NCBI GenBank assembly: GCA_017403825.1
Contig: JAFRDO010000066.1
Coordinates: forward strand, 1 to 64,000
Direction: 5' to 3'
DNA from: Kiritimatiellia bacterium
Lineage (GTDB): Bacteria; Verrucomicrobiota; Kiritimatiellia; RFP12; UBA1067
Length of the DNA stretch: 64,000 bases
The notes below the pieces were generated by a model that saw only the letters and a list, made by a program, of their open reading frames with translations, ran no database searches and was not told the origin of the DNA. A program made the position numbers and the translations under genes. Below, piece after piece: positions 8,459 to 16,651 of this stretch. How positions within the stretch are numbered: position 1 is the first letter of the stretch; each line of letters opens with the position of its first letter.

Positions 8459-8703
8459 ACAGGGCGACTGCCCGTTCTCCGCCTCCTGCGCCAGCCGACA
8501 CAACGCATCAAGTTTTGGTGCAACGCTCGCGCTATCCATCGCTGACAGGAAACTTGCGACTACGTTGGAAATGACGGATACGCAAATAGATGGTCTTGTA
8601 GCCGTAGAGACGGTGCGTCTGGGATCCTCTCGCCAAGACATGGACATTATATGCCAAAGTGTGACGTGTCGTGTGCATAGCGAAGGGCGGGAGGCCGACT
8701 CGG

Positions 8704-8773
8704 CGACGTGATGAGCGACCTATACGCGGCCTGCACCGCGGTGAGCCCCGTCTAGTGTCGCGAATCCCGAGCG
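8704..8773 (-). repeat. Structured repeat, right copy of an inverted pair
   Basis: Reverse-complement copy: CGACGTGATGAGCGACCTA (8704-8722) and AGTGTCGCGAATCCCGAGCG (8754-8773) mirror the left arms exactly, with the same 31-base spacing. Outer flanks (8774-8860) resemble the left copy's outer flank loosely, including the CGTTCG and GAGTCG pieces. The axis of symmetry is near 8581, inside the proposed origin region. Confidence 0.75.
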
Positions 8774-8911
8774 TCGAGAGCGCGCGATGCGCCGAAGAAG
8801 CCGCCCGTAAGGGCTCGCGCGCGGAGTCGACGCGTTCGACGAGGCGAGCCACCCGCCCAGAGCCTTTTGCTAAAATAAGTCCCTCACCGGTGATTGCAGG
8901 AATGCAAGGCG

Positions 8912-8940
8912 TTGAGGACATGGGGCAATTATGGTATAAT
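8912..8940 (+). promoter_or_regulatory. Promoter for the metalloenzyme-superfamily gene
   Basis: TTGAGG (8912-8917), a 17-base spacer and TATGGTATAAT (hexamer 8935-8940, TGG-extended). The predicted start at about 8947 is very close to the GTG (8950) and ATG (8956), implying a very short or absent leader. Confidence 0.65.
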
Positions 8941-8955
8941 CTGCAAAACGTGAAG

Positions 8956-9801
8956 ATGATATTCCTGTTTGTCGACGGCATCGGCCTGCGAGAGCCGGCT
9001 TCGGACAACCCGGTCAACGCCGAGGTCTGCCCGACGCTGTGGCGTCTCCTTGAACGGCACTCCAAGCCCATAGACGCCTGTCTCGGCGTGGATGGCCTGC
9101 CGCAAAGCGCAACAGGACAGGCCACCATGTTCTCCGGCGTCAACAGCGCAAAGGCGGTCGGCCGCCATTGCGAAGGCTTCCCGGGTCCCGCCCTCCGCAA
9201 GATCATCGAGACGAACAACGTATTCCTCGAACTGAAGCGCCGCGGCCGCAGCATATGCTTCGCCGACGCCTACCTCATAGATTCCGCGGACGAGCTGGCC
9301 ATGCGCCGCTTCAAGTCGGTCACGACCGTCATGGCGCTCACCGTGCCAGAGTCCATCACGACCGCCGACGACCTTCTTGCCGACCGCGCCCTGATGCAGG
9401 ACCTGACGCGCGAAACCATACAGGACCGCTACCCGAACATCCCCGTCATACCGCCGCAGCGCGCAGCCGAACATCTCTTCGCACTGGCGCTGGAGCACGA
9501 CTTCACGCTGTTCGAGTTCTTCCAGACCGACATCGCCGGACATTCAATGGACTACGCGCGCGCGTGCGCGGTGCTGCGGGTCTTCGACCGCTTCCTCGCG
9601 GCGCTCGTGCACTTCGCCGAAGCCGCCGGCATAACGCTTGTGCTAACCTCCGACCACGGCAACATGGAGGCGATGGGCGAGCGCGGGCATACGCGCAACC
9701 CCGTCCCGTTCGTGGCCTTCGGACCGGGCGAGCGTCAGATAAGGGAACGGGTCGCGTCGCTCGTGGACGTGACGCCTGCCTTGCTGGAGGCCTTCGACTG
9801 A
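8956..9801 (+). CDS. Alkaline-phosphatase-superfamily metalloenzyme (phosphoglycerate mutase-like)
   Basis: 281 residues; GTG at 8950 could add two. Starts with IFLFVDGIGL, the first metal-binding Asp of the superfamily. SATGQATMFSGVN contains the likely nucleophile (Ser/Thr), and DIAGHSMDY and LVLTSDHGNMEAMGERGH supply the later Asp/His metal ligands. The SDHGN...HTRNPVPFV end resembles cofactor-independent phosphoglycerate mutases, but the protein is shorter than the roughly 510-residue bacterial form and lacks its inserted domain, so a related phosphomutase or phosphatase is likely. Cytoplasmic, no signal peptide. A longer frame reaching upstream to 8671 is rejected because it would run through the promoter and repeat. 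Confidence 0.8.
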   Translation: MIFLFVDGIGLREPASDNPVNAEVCPTLWRLLERHSKPIDACLGVDGLPQSATGQATMFSGVNSAKAVGRHCEGFPGPALRKIIETNNVFLELKRRGRSICFADAYLIDSADELAMRRFKSVTTVMALTVPESITTADDLLADRALMQDLTRETIQDRYPNIPVIPPQRAAEHLFALALEHDFTLFEFFQTDIAGHSMDYARACAVLRVFDRFLAALVHFAEAAGITLVLTSDHGNMEAMGERGHTRNPVPFVAFGPGERQIRERVASLVDVTPALLEAFD

Positions 9802-9817
9802 CAAGCAGATATAGCAA

Positions 9818-9842
9818 AGCCGCCAGTTTCAAACTGGCGGCT
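9818..9842. terminator. Bidirectional-type hairpin terminator
   Basis: AGCCGCCAGTTT and AAACTGGCGGCT form a perfect 12-bp inverted repeat around a single central base, between the stops of two convergent genes (9801 and 9868). The stem is GC-rich with a short T-containing 3' side (GATTTCGG), so it probably terminates both transcripts. Confidence 0.65.
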
Positions 9843-9867
9843 GCGGATTTCGGTTTCGGCCTTTAGT

Positions 9868-10578
9868 TCAGTCGCCGAAAAGCCAGTTCCAGAAACCTCT
9901 CCGGCGCGGCGGCGGGGGAGGGGGTGGTGGCTGCGGGACTACGACTGTCTGCGTTACGACCACCGGAGGCGTTGTGTAGTACGCCCCGTTGTAGTAGTAG
10001 TTGTACCCGTCGTAGTAGTAGCCGTCGCCATAATAGTAGATGCCGTCAACAGTCATGTTCCACGCGGCTTCGACCCATTCCCACGCCCTCCTTGCACCGT
10101 GATGCCGAGGGGGAACTACCGCCGGTCGCGCCCAATGGCGAGCGTGGGGCGGGTGATTGTGCGGTTTCGCCACCGGCGGATTCGGATTGTGCGGTTTCAC
10201 CACTACCGGCGGATTATGGGGTTTCGCAGCAGGCGGATTGTGCGGCTTCACCACAGGCTGATTCACTGGTTTTGCCACCGGCGGATTGTGTGGTTTCGCA
10301 GCAGGCGGGGTCTTCGGTTTCGCAGCAGGCGGAGTCGGTGCTTTGGCTGCTGGCGGATTTTTTGGTTTCGCCGGTGCTTTCTGCGCTCCACCATGCCGGT
10401 CGCCGCCCTTCGGGGCGGGCTTGACGGCTTTTTGCTGCTGTGGCTGCCCGCCGCGAGGCTGGACGCCAGGCTGTCCGTTTCCGCCCTTGGGCGGCGCACC
10501 TGCGCCAGGAGCTGCCATGAGACAGCACGCCGCTAACATCGTTCCTGCGATAACCATCATTTTCTTCTTGTTGTTCAT
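9868..10578 (-). CDS. Exported proline-rich / tyrosine-rich repeat protein
   Basis: 236 residues from the ATG at 10578; a longer frame to 10650 is less likely because a signal peptide (MNNKKKMMVIAGTMLAACCL, then MAAPGAGA) begins here. Residues 30-75 are Gly/Pro/Gln-rich. Residues about 75-150 are tandem P-[AV]-AKP-[HKV]-NPP-type repeats rich in Lys and His. A short globular segment (RAWEWVEAAWNMTVDGIYYY) leads into a Tyr/Gly/Asp block (GDGYYYDGYNYYYNGAYY), then a run of prolines and RRRGFWNWLFGD. It resembles cell-wall-spanning or envelope linker proteins; no enzymatic domain. It is one of only two leftward genes right of the putative origin. Confidence 0.75.
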   Translation of the reverse strand: MNNKKKMMVIAGTMLAACCLMAAPGAGAPPKGGNGQPGVQPRGGQPQQQKAVKPAPKGGDRHGGAQKAPAKPKNPPAAKAPTPPAAKPKTPPAAKPHNPPVAKPVNQPVVKPHNPPAAKPHNPPVVVKPHNPNPPVAKPHNHPPHARHWARPAVVPPRHHGARRAWEWVEAAWNMTVDGIYYYGDGYYYDGYNYYYNGAYYTTPPVVVTQTVVVPQPPPPPPPPRRRGFWNWLFGD

Positions 10579-10745
10579 ATCACACCATGCCTTTCTCCGC
10601 TTTTTACGGTTTCTACATGGATAGGGAACGTTCGAACGGCTTTCTGACAAAATTCAGGAATGGTTTTCCTTTTTAACAACAAAGGCCACAAAGGTGGCTG
10701 AAGAACATAAATTTCTCTTTGTGGTAAAATCGGCGGTGATTTTTT

Positions 10746-10797
10746 GGTATAATACATATCATGATACATTCTCGTCCTTCACCAGACTGGTAGGAGG
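10746..10797 (+). promoter_or_regulatory. Extended -10 promoter and leader with a two-codon ORF
   Basis: TTTGGTATAAT (hexamer 10748-10753) with no good -35. The leader contains a strong AGGAGG (10792-10797) that does not serve the main gene. It precedes ATG GAA TAA at 10810-10818. The main ATG at 10834 has its own weaker AAGAAGG. The strong site before a two-codon ORF could be regulatory or accidental. Confidence 0.5.
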
Positions 10798-10833
10798 AAT
10801 TTGCGCCTAATGGAATAAAGAAGGTAAAAGAAA

Positions 10834-13800
10834 ATGAAAATATCGATAATCTGTGTTGCGGCAATTGCCGTATGCGGAGCGACGAAAGCCGAAACGGTTG
10901 ACCTTGCTGGCGTGGACGCGACCGCCACGCTGCTGGCGTCGGATACCGTCTATGTCAATTCGTCCGAAACGACGGCGTCGCTGGTGTTCGACAGCGCGGA
11001 TGCGGTCACGTTCGCCGGGACGATCCAGGGCAACATCGCCGTGGTGAAGCAGGGCGCGGGCGAGCTGACGCTGACGGGCGCGAACACCTATTCCGGCGGC
11101 ACCTGCGTCAGCAACGGCTGGCTCAAGGTGAATAAGGATTCGCAGGTCGGCGGCGGCGCGGTTCGGCTTGGCGGCGGCAACCTGCGCCTTGGCGGGGCCT
11201 GGACGCCCTCGACATCCTGCATCACGCTTGACGTGGATGCCACAATTGATGTGGGCGGTGCCGACAACTATTTGTGGATAAAGCCCAGCACCTTCGTGAC
11301 AGCCGGCCATACTATGACCAAGATCGGTGCCGGATATCTGTATGTCGGCGATACTGGATTCACCGGTGCCATTGTGAATGGAGCGACGTGGGTCATCGAC
11401 GAGGGTTGGATGGCTGTTGCGTCCAAAAGCGATCCCTTTGGCGGCGCATACGGCACGAATCTTGCAGATCTTACGCTGGAATTGCATGAAGGCACCTACC
11501 TTACGGCGGAGGCCCATCTGCCGTTCCCGGCGCGGGTCGTGCTGCGTGGTGCGGAACTGCGTGGGTTGAGGCATGAATTTGGCGGTCCCGAGACAACGGA
11601 AAAATGGAGATCCTTCAGCCTCAACAGGACCTTGACGGTCGTGCCGTCCGCGAACGGCAAGGCGAGCGTGATCCACGCCAACGCCATGCACATGGGGCAC
11701 CAAGGCAACGTCCCGACCATTGTTGTGCAAGATGGTGCGGAACTCGTTATGAACGTATCCCCTGTGTGCGGATACATGAGCAGCGGTGTGCCGACCCCTG
11801 GCACGTTCGTGAAGCGCGGCGCGGGCAAACTTACGATTGCGCAGCCCGGTACGCTTGCGGGCGTGGTGCGCATCGAGGAGGGGACGCTGCGCTTCGGCAA
11901 GGACGGCAGTCTTGGAAAAGAAGCCACTTTGCTCACGTCGCCCTCGGCGAAGGTCGAGCTGGATGACGGTGCCGTTCTGGATTGCCGCTATGGCGGCGAC
12001 AACCTGCTCTCCTCCGCCGACATCTGGATCGACGCCACGGCGCAAGTGACGACCGAGGGTTCTACGCTCTCCTCCATCGTCAACCGCGGACAATGCGGAG
12101 GCGTTTTTGTGCAGGGCACGGGCAAGAGCGGAAACCCTGACTGCCCAACCTATTCGAGCTCCGCCTTGAATGGACGACCGGCATTTTGCTTCAACGGAGC
12201 GCAGGCGCTCGTCCTGAACACCTACACCAACAGATCCAAGGCAATCACGGTGTTCGCCGTGGCGCGCTGCACACACTGGGAAGCCGAGGGCAACAAGGGC
12301 AAGTGGGCCGCCTATCTTGCCATGCATTCGGCGGCTACGAACAAGAACGACAATGCCGTCTATACTTCACTTTACCATCAGGACAACGGCGGTTACGACT
12401 GGATGTTCGGTAGCAACGCCTCTCTCGTTCTGGACCATAACGCGACCATCAACTACCTGCCTGTCATCGACTGCGTACGACGGAACGGCAATTCGGCAAA
12501 TGCGATCCAGTATGTGTACAACAACGGCGAAGTGTCGAGCAAGACCGATACGGCGAGCCCTGCCTATTCGTTCAACATCGATATGACTGCGCTCGGCTGC
12601 CGGATAAGCGATGGTGGCAAGCTGGAGTACTATGGCACCGCCAACGGTTCGACCCGCTGCTTCTACGGCGACATTGGCGAAATCCTGGTGTTCTCCCGCT
12701 CCGTGACGGATGACGAACGCGCCGCCGTGAACGAGTATCTTTCGCGCAAGTGGTTCGGCGTCACGAACACCGCCGTCACGGCGAGCATCTATAATGGCAG
12801 TGCACAGCCCGCCGCCGTTTCCGTGCCGAGCGGCACGGCGACGCTTGTCACGCCCCAGACGATGCCGGGAAATCTGGAGAAGGAAGGAGGCGGGACGCTT
12901 CAGCTGAACGTCATGGCGGATCGGCACGAGGTGCGCGTGAAGGAGGGGACGCTCGCGCTGATGCCGACCTCCGTGGTGGCGCACATCGACGTGTGGATGG
13001 ATGCGGCGGATGCCTCCACAGTGACCACGAATGCCAACGGCCGGATTGCATCTCTTCGAAACAAGGGCAACGCGGGCGGCGCGTTCGGGGCGAGTCCGTC
13101 GCCGCAGTCGGCCTCCTATGGCGCACCGACGCCGATGTGGGAACTTTCGGGCATCAATTCGCTGCCGAGCCTGAAGTTCGCCGGCGATTCGGCATTGGTA
13201 CTCGATAGTTACGTCAACACAAACGCCTACGGATTCCTCAACATCTTCATGGTGGCGGAGCGTTCTCCGGTTTTTGACGGTACTGTTGCAGGGAAGGGCA
13301 AGTGGTCTGCGCCAATTTCCATGATGTCGAAGAACAGCACCAGTCCCGACAATAATCAGGCTGGCGCCTTCGTGTATGAAGAGAGTCCTAACGGCAGCAT
13401 TAACAGTTTCGAAGCCCGGTTGCACCGTGGCCCGCAAGAGGTGACCATCGCAAACATTACGAACAAGGTGCCCAACGCCGCCGCGTTCGTGTTTACCGCC
13501 TACCTGTGCGGCTATCGGCAGCACTACAACTTCGAGAGCCTTGCGGATAGCGCCGGCGGCGGAACGTCCGCAACGAAGGGCCTCAACTACAATCATATGT
13601 GGCCGACCGACATCAACCGCGTACAGCTGGGCTGCCGCCTTAACGGAAATGGCAATGCGCCGTTGTACGGAGATGGCAACAGCAATTCGCGCGCCTGGTA
13701 CGGGCGGATCGGTGAAGTCATCATCTGCACGGCCACGCTCTCGGATGCGGAGAAGTCGGCGATTCTCGGTTATCTGCGCAAGAAGTGGATGAACAAGGGT

Positions 13801-14217
13801 ACGGCGTCCGGCGAGGCGCCTGCCGGGCTGACGGGAACCTCGCTTGCGGGAACGCTTGGCGCGGACACGGCGCTCGCGCTCTCTGGCGGTGCCGCGGTCG
13901 CAAGCGGCGCCGCCACGCAGCCGATCGCCTCGCTCGCCGCGAGCGGCGCGGCGACGCTGGCGAGGAGCGGCGTCACCGATCCGGCTGGGTATTCGATGTT
14001 CACCGTGGGCGGCAACGTGACGCTGCCCGCCGCCATGACGTTCCGTGCATACGACCTTCCGACTGAAGACGCGAACATCTTCACTTACGGCGGCACTTTG
14101 ACCTCTCCGGGGACGCAGTGGAGTGTCGTGTCGGAGAAGAGGGCACCGCATATCGACATTGCAGACGATGCGTTTCGGTTGATTGTCCACTATGGATTCC
14201 TGATGATGGTCAAATAA
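10834..14217 (+). CDS. Giant exported protein: beta-strand repeat plus two LamG-like domains, LMMVK C-terminus
   Basis: 1,127 residues with signal peptide MKISIICVAAIAVCGATKAE. Residues 20-400 carry autotransporter-associated beta-strand repeats (GAGELTLTGANTYSGGTCVS, later GAGKLTIAQPGTLAGVVRIEEGTL). Two laminin-G/concanavalin-like modules follow. Each is introduced by an IW(I/M)DA segment and ends in FYGDIGEILVFSRSVTDDER or WYGRIGEVIICTATLSDAEK, followed by a YLRKKW-type helix. A Ser/Ala/Gly-rich tail leads to HYGFLMMVK at the stop. No catalytic domain is seen, so I infer a surface or secreted binding/structural protein. There is no autotransporter barrel. Its stop overlaps the start of the EEP gene (TAATG), and the pair recurs at 38-41 kb. 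Confidence 0.85.
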   Translation: MKISIICVAAIAVCGATKAETVDLAGVDATATLLASDTVYVNSSETTASLVFDSADAVTFAGTIQGNIAVVKQGAGELTLTGANTYSGGTCVSNGWLKVNKDSQVGGGAVRLGGGNLRLGGAWTPSTSCITLDVDATIDVGGADNYLWIKPSTFVTAGHTMTKIGAGYLYVGDTGFTGAIVNGATWVIDEGWMAVASKSDPFGGAYGTNLADLTLELHEGTYLTAEAHLPFPARVVLRGAELRGLRHEFGGPETTEKWRSFSLNRTLTVVPSANGKASVIHANAMHMGHQGNVPTIVVQDGAELVMNVSPVCGYMSSGVPTPGTFVKRGAGKLTIAQPGTLAGVVRIEEGTLRFGKDGSLGKEATLLTSPSAKVELDDGAVLDCRYGGDNLLSSADIWIDATAQVTTEGSTLSSIVNRGQCGGVFVQGTGKSGNPDCPTYSSSALNGRPAFCFNGAQALVLNTYTNRSKAITVFAVARCTHWEAEGNKGKWAAYLAMHSAATNKNDNAVYTSLYHQDNGGYDWMFGSNASLVLDHNATINYLPVIDCVRRNGNSANAIQYVYNNGEVSSKTDTASPAYSFNIDMTALGCRISDGGKLEYYGTANGSTRCFYGDIGEILVFSRSVTDDERAAVNEYLSRKWFGVTNTAVTASIYNGSAQPAAVSVPSGTATLVTPQTMPGNLEKEGGGTLQLNVMADRHEVRVKEGTLALMPTSVVAHIDVWMDAADASTVTTNANGRIASLRNKGNAGGAFGASPSPQSASYGAPTPMWELSGINSLPSLKFAGDSALVLDSYVNTNAYGFLNIFMVAERSPVFDGTVAGKGKWSAPISMMSKNSTSPDNNQAGAFVYEESPNGSINSFEARLHRGPQEVTIANITNKVPNAAAFVFTAYLCGYRQHYNFESLADSAGGGTSATKGLNYNHMWPTDINRVQLGCRLNGNGNAPLYGDGNSNSRAWYGRIGEVIICTATLSDAEKSAILGYLRKKWMNKGTASGEAPAGLTGTSLAGTLGADTALALSGGAAVASGAATQPIASLAASGAATLARSGVTDPAGYSMFTVGGNVTLPAAMTFRAYDLPTEDANIFTYGGTLTSPGTQWSVVSEKRAPHIDIADDAFRLIVHYGFLMMVK

Positions 14218-15173
14218 TGCTGGCGAATATGAAGAGAGCGACGATTGGCGTGTGTCGTTGTTGGGTGCTTGCCGCACTATGCAGTGCGGCGGTGTTGGCT
14301 GGAGCGAACGCGGATTCCGCCAATGCCATCCGCGTTGGCTCCTACAACATCCGGTATGTTGCGGGCGACAAGGGGACGGATAACGACTGGACGAAGCGTC
14401 GTGACGATCTGGTGGCGCTGGTGCGCGGCTTCAACCTCGATGCGTTCGGCCTGCAGGAGGTCGATCCCGAGCAGATGCAGTATCTGCGGGTGAAGATGCC
14501 GGGGTACGGGTTCGTGGGCGAACACCGCAATGCCGACAGGAAGAGCGGCGAGGCGTCGCCGGTCGCGTACCGCAAGGCTCGTTTCGACCTCGAGAAGCAG
14601 AACACGTTCTGGCTTTCCGAAACGCCGGAGGTGCCCGGCTCCAGAAGTTGGGGCGCGATGTGCCGACGCGTGTGCACGTATGCGGTGCTGAAGGACAAGA
14701 TCACCGGAAAGCGTCTCTGCTTTGTGAACACGCATCTGGACCACAAGAGCGAATTGGCCAACACAAACGGCATGCGCCTGATCCTCGAACGGATGAAGGA
14801 GTTCGCCGCTGGCATGCCAGTTGTGCTTACGGGCGACCACAACTGCTACGAGACGTCCAATACCGCGAAGATGGCGACCAAGGTCTTGAGGAATGCGCTC
14901 TATGTTTCCGAGCGTCCGCCGGAAGGGCCGTGGCTTTCGCTCTGTCTTTTCCCGCGCCGCAAGAAGCTGTCGCCCTGCATGGAGGCGATGAAGACGCCTG
15001 AAAAGGAGCGGAACTCGAACGAAGGGCGGAAGAAATTCGGCGCACGTATCGACTACATCTACGTGTCTCAAGGCGTACGCGTTCTGGACTACAGGACTGA
15101 TCCGACCCTGCGTCCTGGTCTTGACTTGTATCCAAGCGATCACTTCCCAATCATTGCGACATTGGAACTTTGA
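14217..15173 (+). CDS. Secreted endonuclease/exonuclease/phosphatase (EEP) family hydrolase
   Basis: 318 residues from the ATG that overlaps the previous stop (TAATG); ATG 14229 is an alternative. A signal sequence (about 1-32) precedes the EEP fold. Family residues are visible: YNIRY (metal-side Asn), GLQEVDPEQ (metal-binding Glu), VNTHLDHKS (catalytic His), GDHNCY (Asp and Asn of the usual GDFN) and SDHFPI (final Asp-His). Members hydrolyse phosphodiester or phosphomonoester bonds in nucleic acids, lipids or sugars; the substrate here is not determinable. It is coupled to a giant LamG protein, as is its paralogue at 40733, so the pair probably acts on the same surface or extracellular target. 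Confidence 0.85.
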   Translation: MLANMKRATIGVCRCWVLAALCSAAVLAGANADSANAIRVGSYNIRYVAGDKGTDNDWTKRRDDLVALVRGFNLDAFGLQEVDPEQMQYLRVKMPGYGFVGEHRNADRKSGEASPVAYRKARFDLEKQNTFWLSETPEVPGSRSWGAMCRRVCTYAVLKDKITGKRLCFVNTHLDHKSELANTNGMRLILERMKEFAAGMPVVLTGDHNCYETSNTAKMATKVLRNALYVSERPPEGPWLSLCLFPRRKKLSPCMEAMKTPEKERNSNEGRKKFGARIDYIYVSQGVRVLDYRTDPTLRPGLDLYPSDHFPIIATLEL

Positions 15174-15296
15174 GTTGAGAGACGACTGAAAGGCGAAAGC
15201 TGTTTTCCTTTTGGCCGATATCGGGGGAGTAGTGCAGAGTCCTGTGGTTCTCCGATGGCCCTGATATGCCGCCGGCCGACTGCAGCTGCCGTTTAT

Positions 15297-15304
15297 GGTA
15301 TAAT
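15297..15304 (+). promoter_or_regulatory. Promoter of homoserine dehydrogenase
   Basis: TTTATGGTATAAT with the -10 hexamer at 15299-15304 and a TGG extension; no good -35. The leader is about 44 bases, with a GGGAG ribosome site about 10 bases before ATG 15355. Confidence 0.6.
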
Positions 15305-15354
15305 ACGCAAAAAGCCGGTCGCATGGCGACGCGGCCATCGGGAGAAAAACGCAC

Positions 15355-16647
15355 ATGAAGCAGATCGGAGTTGGCATACTTGGTTTCGGAACCGTCGGCG
15401 CAGGCGTCGCGGACGGGTTGCTGAAGCACCGCGACGTAATGGCGAAGCGGCTTGACGTGGACATCGCGCTCAAGCGCATCGCAGACCTTGACATAACCAC
15501 CGACCGCGGCGTGGCGGTCCCCGAAGGCGTCCTCACCACCGACGCGTCCTCCGTGATCGCGGACCCGGACGTGCGGATCGTGGTCGAGACGATCGGCGGC
15601 ACCGGCATCGCCAAGAAGCTCGTGCTGGACGCCCTGAACGCCAAGAAGTGCGTCGTCACGGCGAACAAGAAGCTGCTGGCCGAGCACGGGCGCGAGATAT
15701 TCGACGCGGCCGCCGCCAACGGCGTCGACATCTACTTCGGCGCGTCCGTCGGCGGAGGAATCCCGATAATCCGCGTCCTGCGCGAAGGGCTCGCGGGCAA
15801 CGAGATCGAGTCCATTCACGGCATACTCAACGGAACGTGCAACTATATCCTCACCCGCATGGAGAACGAGGGCCTGCCGTTCGACGTCGTGCTGAAGGAC
15901 GCCCAGCGTCTCGGCTACGCCGAGGCCGACCCGTCGCTCGACATCGACGGCTTCGACACCGCGCACAAGGCCTGCATCCTCACCGCGCTCGCCTACGGCT
16001 TCCAGCCGACGCTCGACCAGGTGCAGGTGGAGGGCATACGCAATCTCTCCGGCACCGACGTCAGGTATGCGGCGGACTTCGGATACCGCATCAAGCTCCT
16101 GGCGGTCGTGGCCAGGGACGGCGACGAGGTCGAGGTCGGCGTGCACCCGACGCTCATTCCGTTCTCGCACATGCTCGCAAACGTCAACGACGCGTTCAAT
16201 GCGGCAATGGTGAAGGGCGACATGAGCGACTACACCATGTACTACGGTCGCGGCGCCGGACGCCAGCCTACGGCCTCCACCGTTGTCGGCGACATCGGCG
16301 ACATCGCGCGCAACCTCGCCCACGGTGAGACGCGCTACGTTCGCGGCGCCCCGTGCTATGCGGAAGGCAACGTGCGCCTGCGCGCAGCCGGCGACATATT
16401 CTCCAAGTCGTACGTGCGCTTCATGGTCGCGGACCGCCCCGGCGCGTTCGGCCTTATCGCGACCATACTTGGCAAGCACTGCGTGTCCATCTCTGCCGCA
16501 ACGCAGAAGGAGTCGGGCGAGTCCGGCTTCGTTCCCGTCGTCGCCCTCATGCACCGCGCGAAGGCTTCCGCGCTTGAGGCCGCCCTTGCCGAGATCAAGG
16601 CGTCCGGCGTCGTCTCCGAGGATCCTATCCGCCTCCGCATGATCTGA
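15355..16647 (+). CDS. hom: Homoserine dehydrogenase
   Basis: 430 residues, normal length. It reduces aspartate semialdehyde to homoserine, the branch point to threonine, methionine and isoleucine. N-terminal NAD(P) site GVGILGFGTVGAGVADGL, then VVETIGGTG, the conserved CVVTANKKLLAEHG, FGASVGGGIPIIRVLREGLAGN, GILNGTCNYILTRME and the catalytic DPSLDIDGFDTAHKACIL block. A C-terminal ACT domain (about 350-430, FMVADRPGAFGLIATILGKH) suggests threonine feedback. Own promoter upstream. It is followed after 4 bases by the DUF4838 gene, with which it may be co-transcribed although no functional link is evident. Confidence 0.96.
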   Translation: MKQIGVGILGFGTVGAGVADGLLKHRDVMAKRLDVDIALKRIADLDITTDRGVAVPEGVLTTDASSVIADPDVRIVVETIGGTGIAKKLVLDALNAKKCVVTANKKLLAEHGREIFDAAAANGVDIYFGASVGGGIPIIRVLREGLAGNEIESIHGILNGTCNYILTRMENEGLPFDVVLKDAQRLGYAEADPSLDIDGFDTAHKACILTALAYGFQPTLDQVQVEGIRNLSGTDVRYAADFGYRIKLLAVVARDGDEVEVGVHPTLIPFSHMLANVNDAFNAAMVKGDMSDYTMYYGRGAGRQPTASTVVGDIGDIARNLAHGETRYVRGAPCYAEGNVRLRAAGDIFSKSYVRFMVADRPGAFGLIATILGKHCVSISAATQKESGESGFVPVVALMHRAKASALEAALAEIKASGVVSEDPIRLRMI

Positions 16648-16651
16648 CGCC

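Larger units (their letters stand above)
8085..8949. other. Gene-free region; candidate replication origin
   Basis: No credible gene lies here. The few open frames on either strand have low-complexity Arg/Ser-rich translations with no family resemblance. Bases 8109-8300 are AT-rich with T and A tracts and carry TTATAAACT (8126) and TTATAAACA (8279). Bases 8340-8870 are GC-rich and contain two inverted copies of a structured repeat. It is the switch point of gene direction: all seven complete genes to the left read leftward, and nearly all to the right read rightward, as expected around a bidirectional origin. parS sites lie about 1 kb away, and dnaA and dnaN are adjacent. The origin assignment is an inference. 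Confidence 0.55.

Noticed and set aside
8671-8955. N-terminal extension of the metalloenzyme gene to 8671
   Set aside because: It would run through an inverted-repeat arm and a consensus promoter, and the residues have no family resemblance.
8532-9254. Leftward ORF across the repeat region and the metalloenzyme gene
   Set aside because: Arg/Ser-rich low-complexity translation antisense to a well-supported gene; a shadow frame.
10834-14217. Classical type V autotransporter
   Set aside because: The beta-strand repeats resemble passenger domains, but there is no C-terminal beta-barrel; the protein ends in LMMVK.
12367-14277. 636-residue leftward ORF inside the giant LamG gene
   Set aside because: Shadow frame; Arg/His-rich translation with no recognisable domain.
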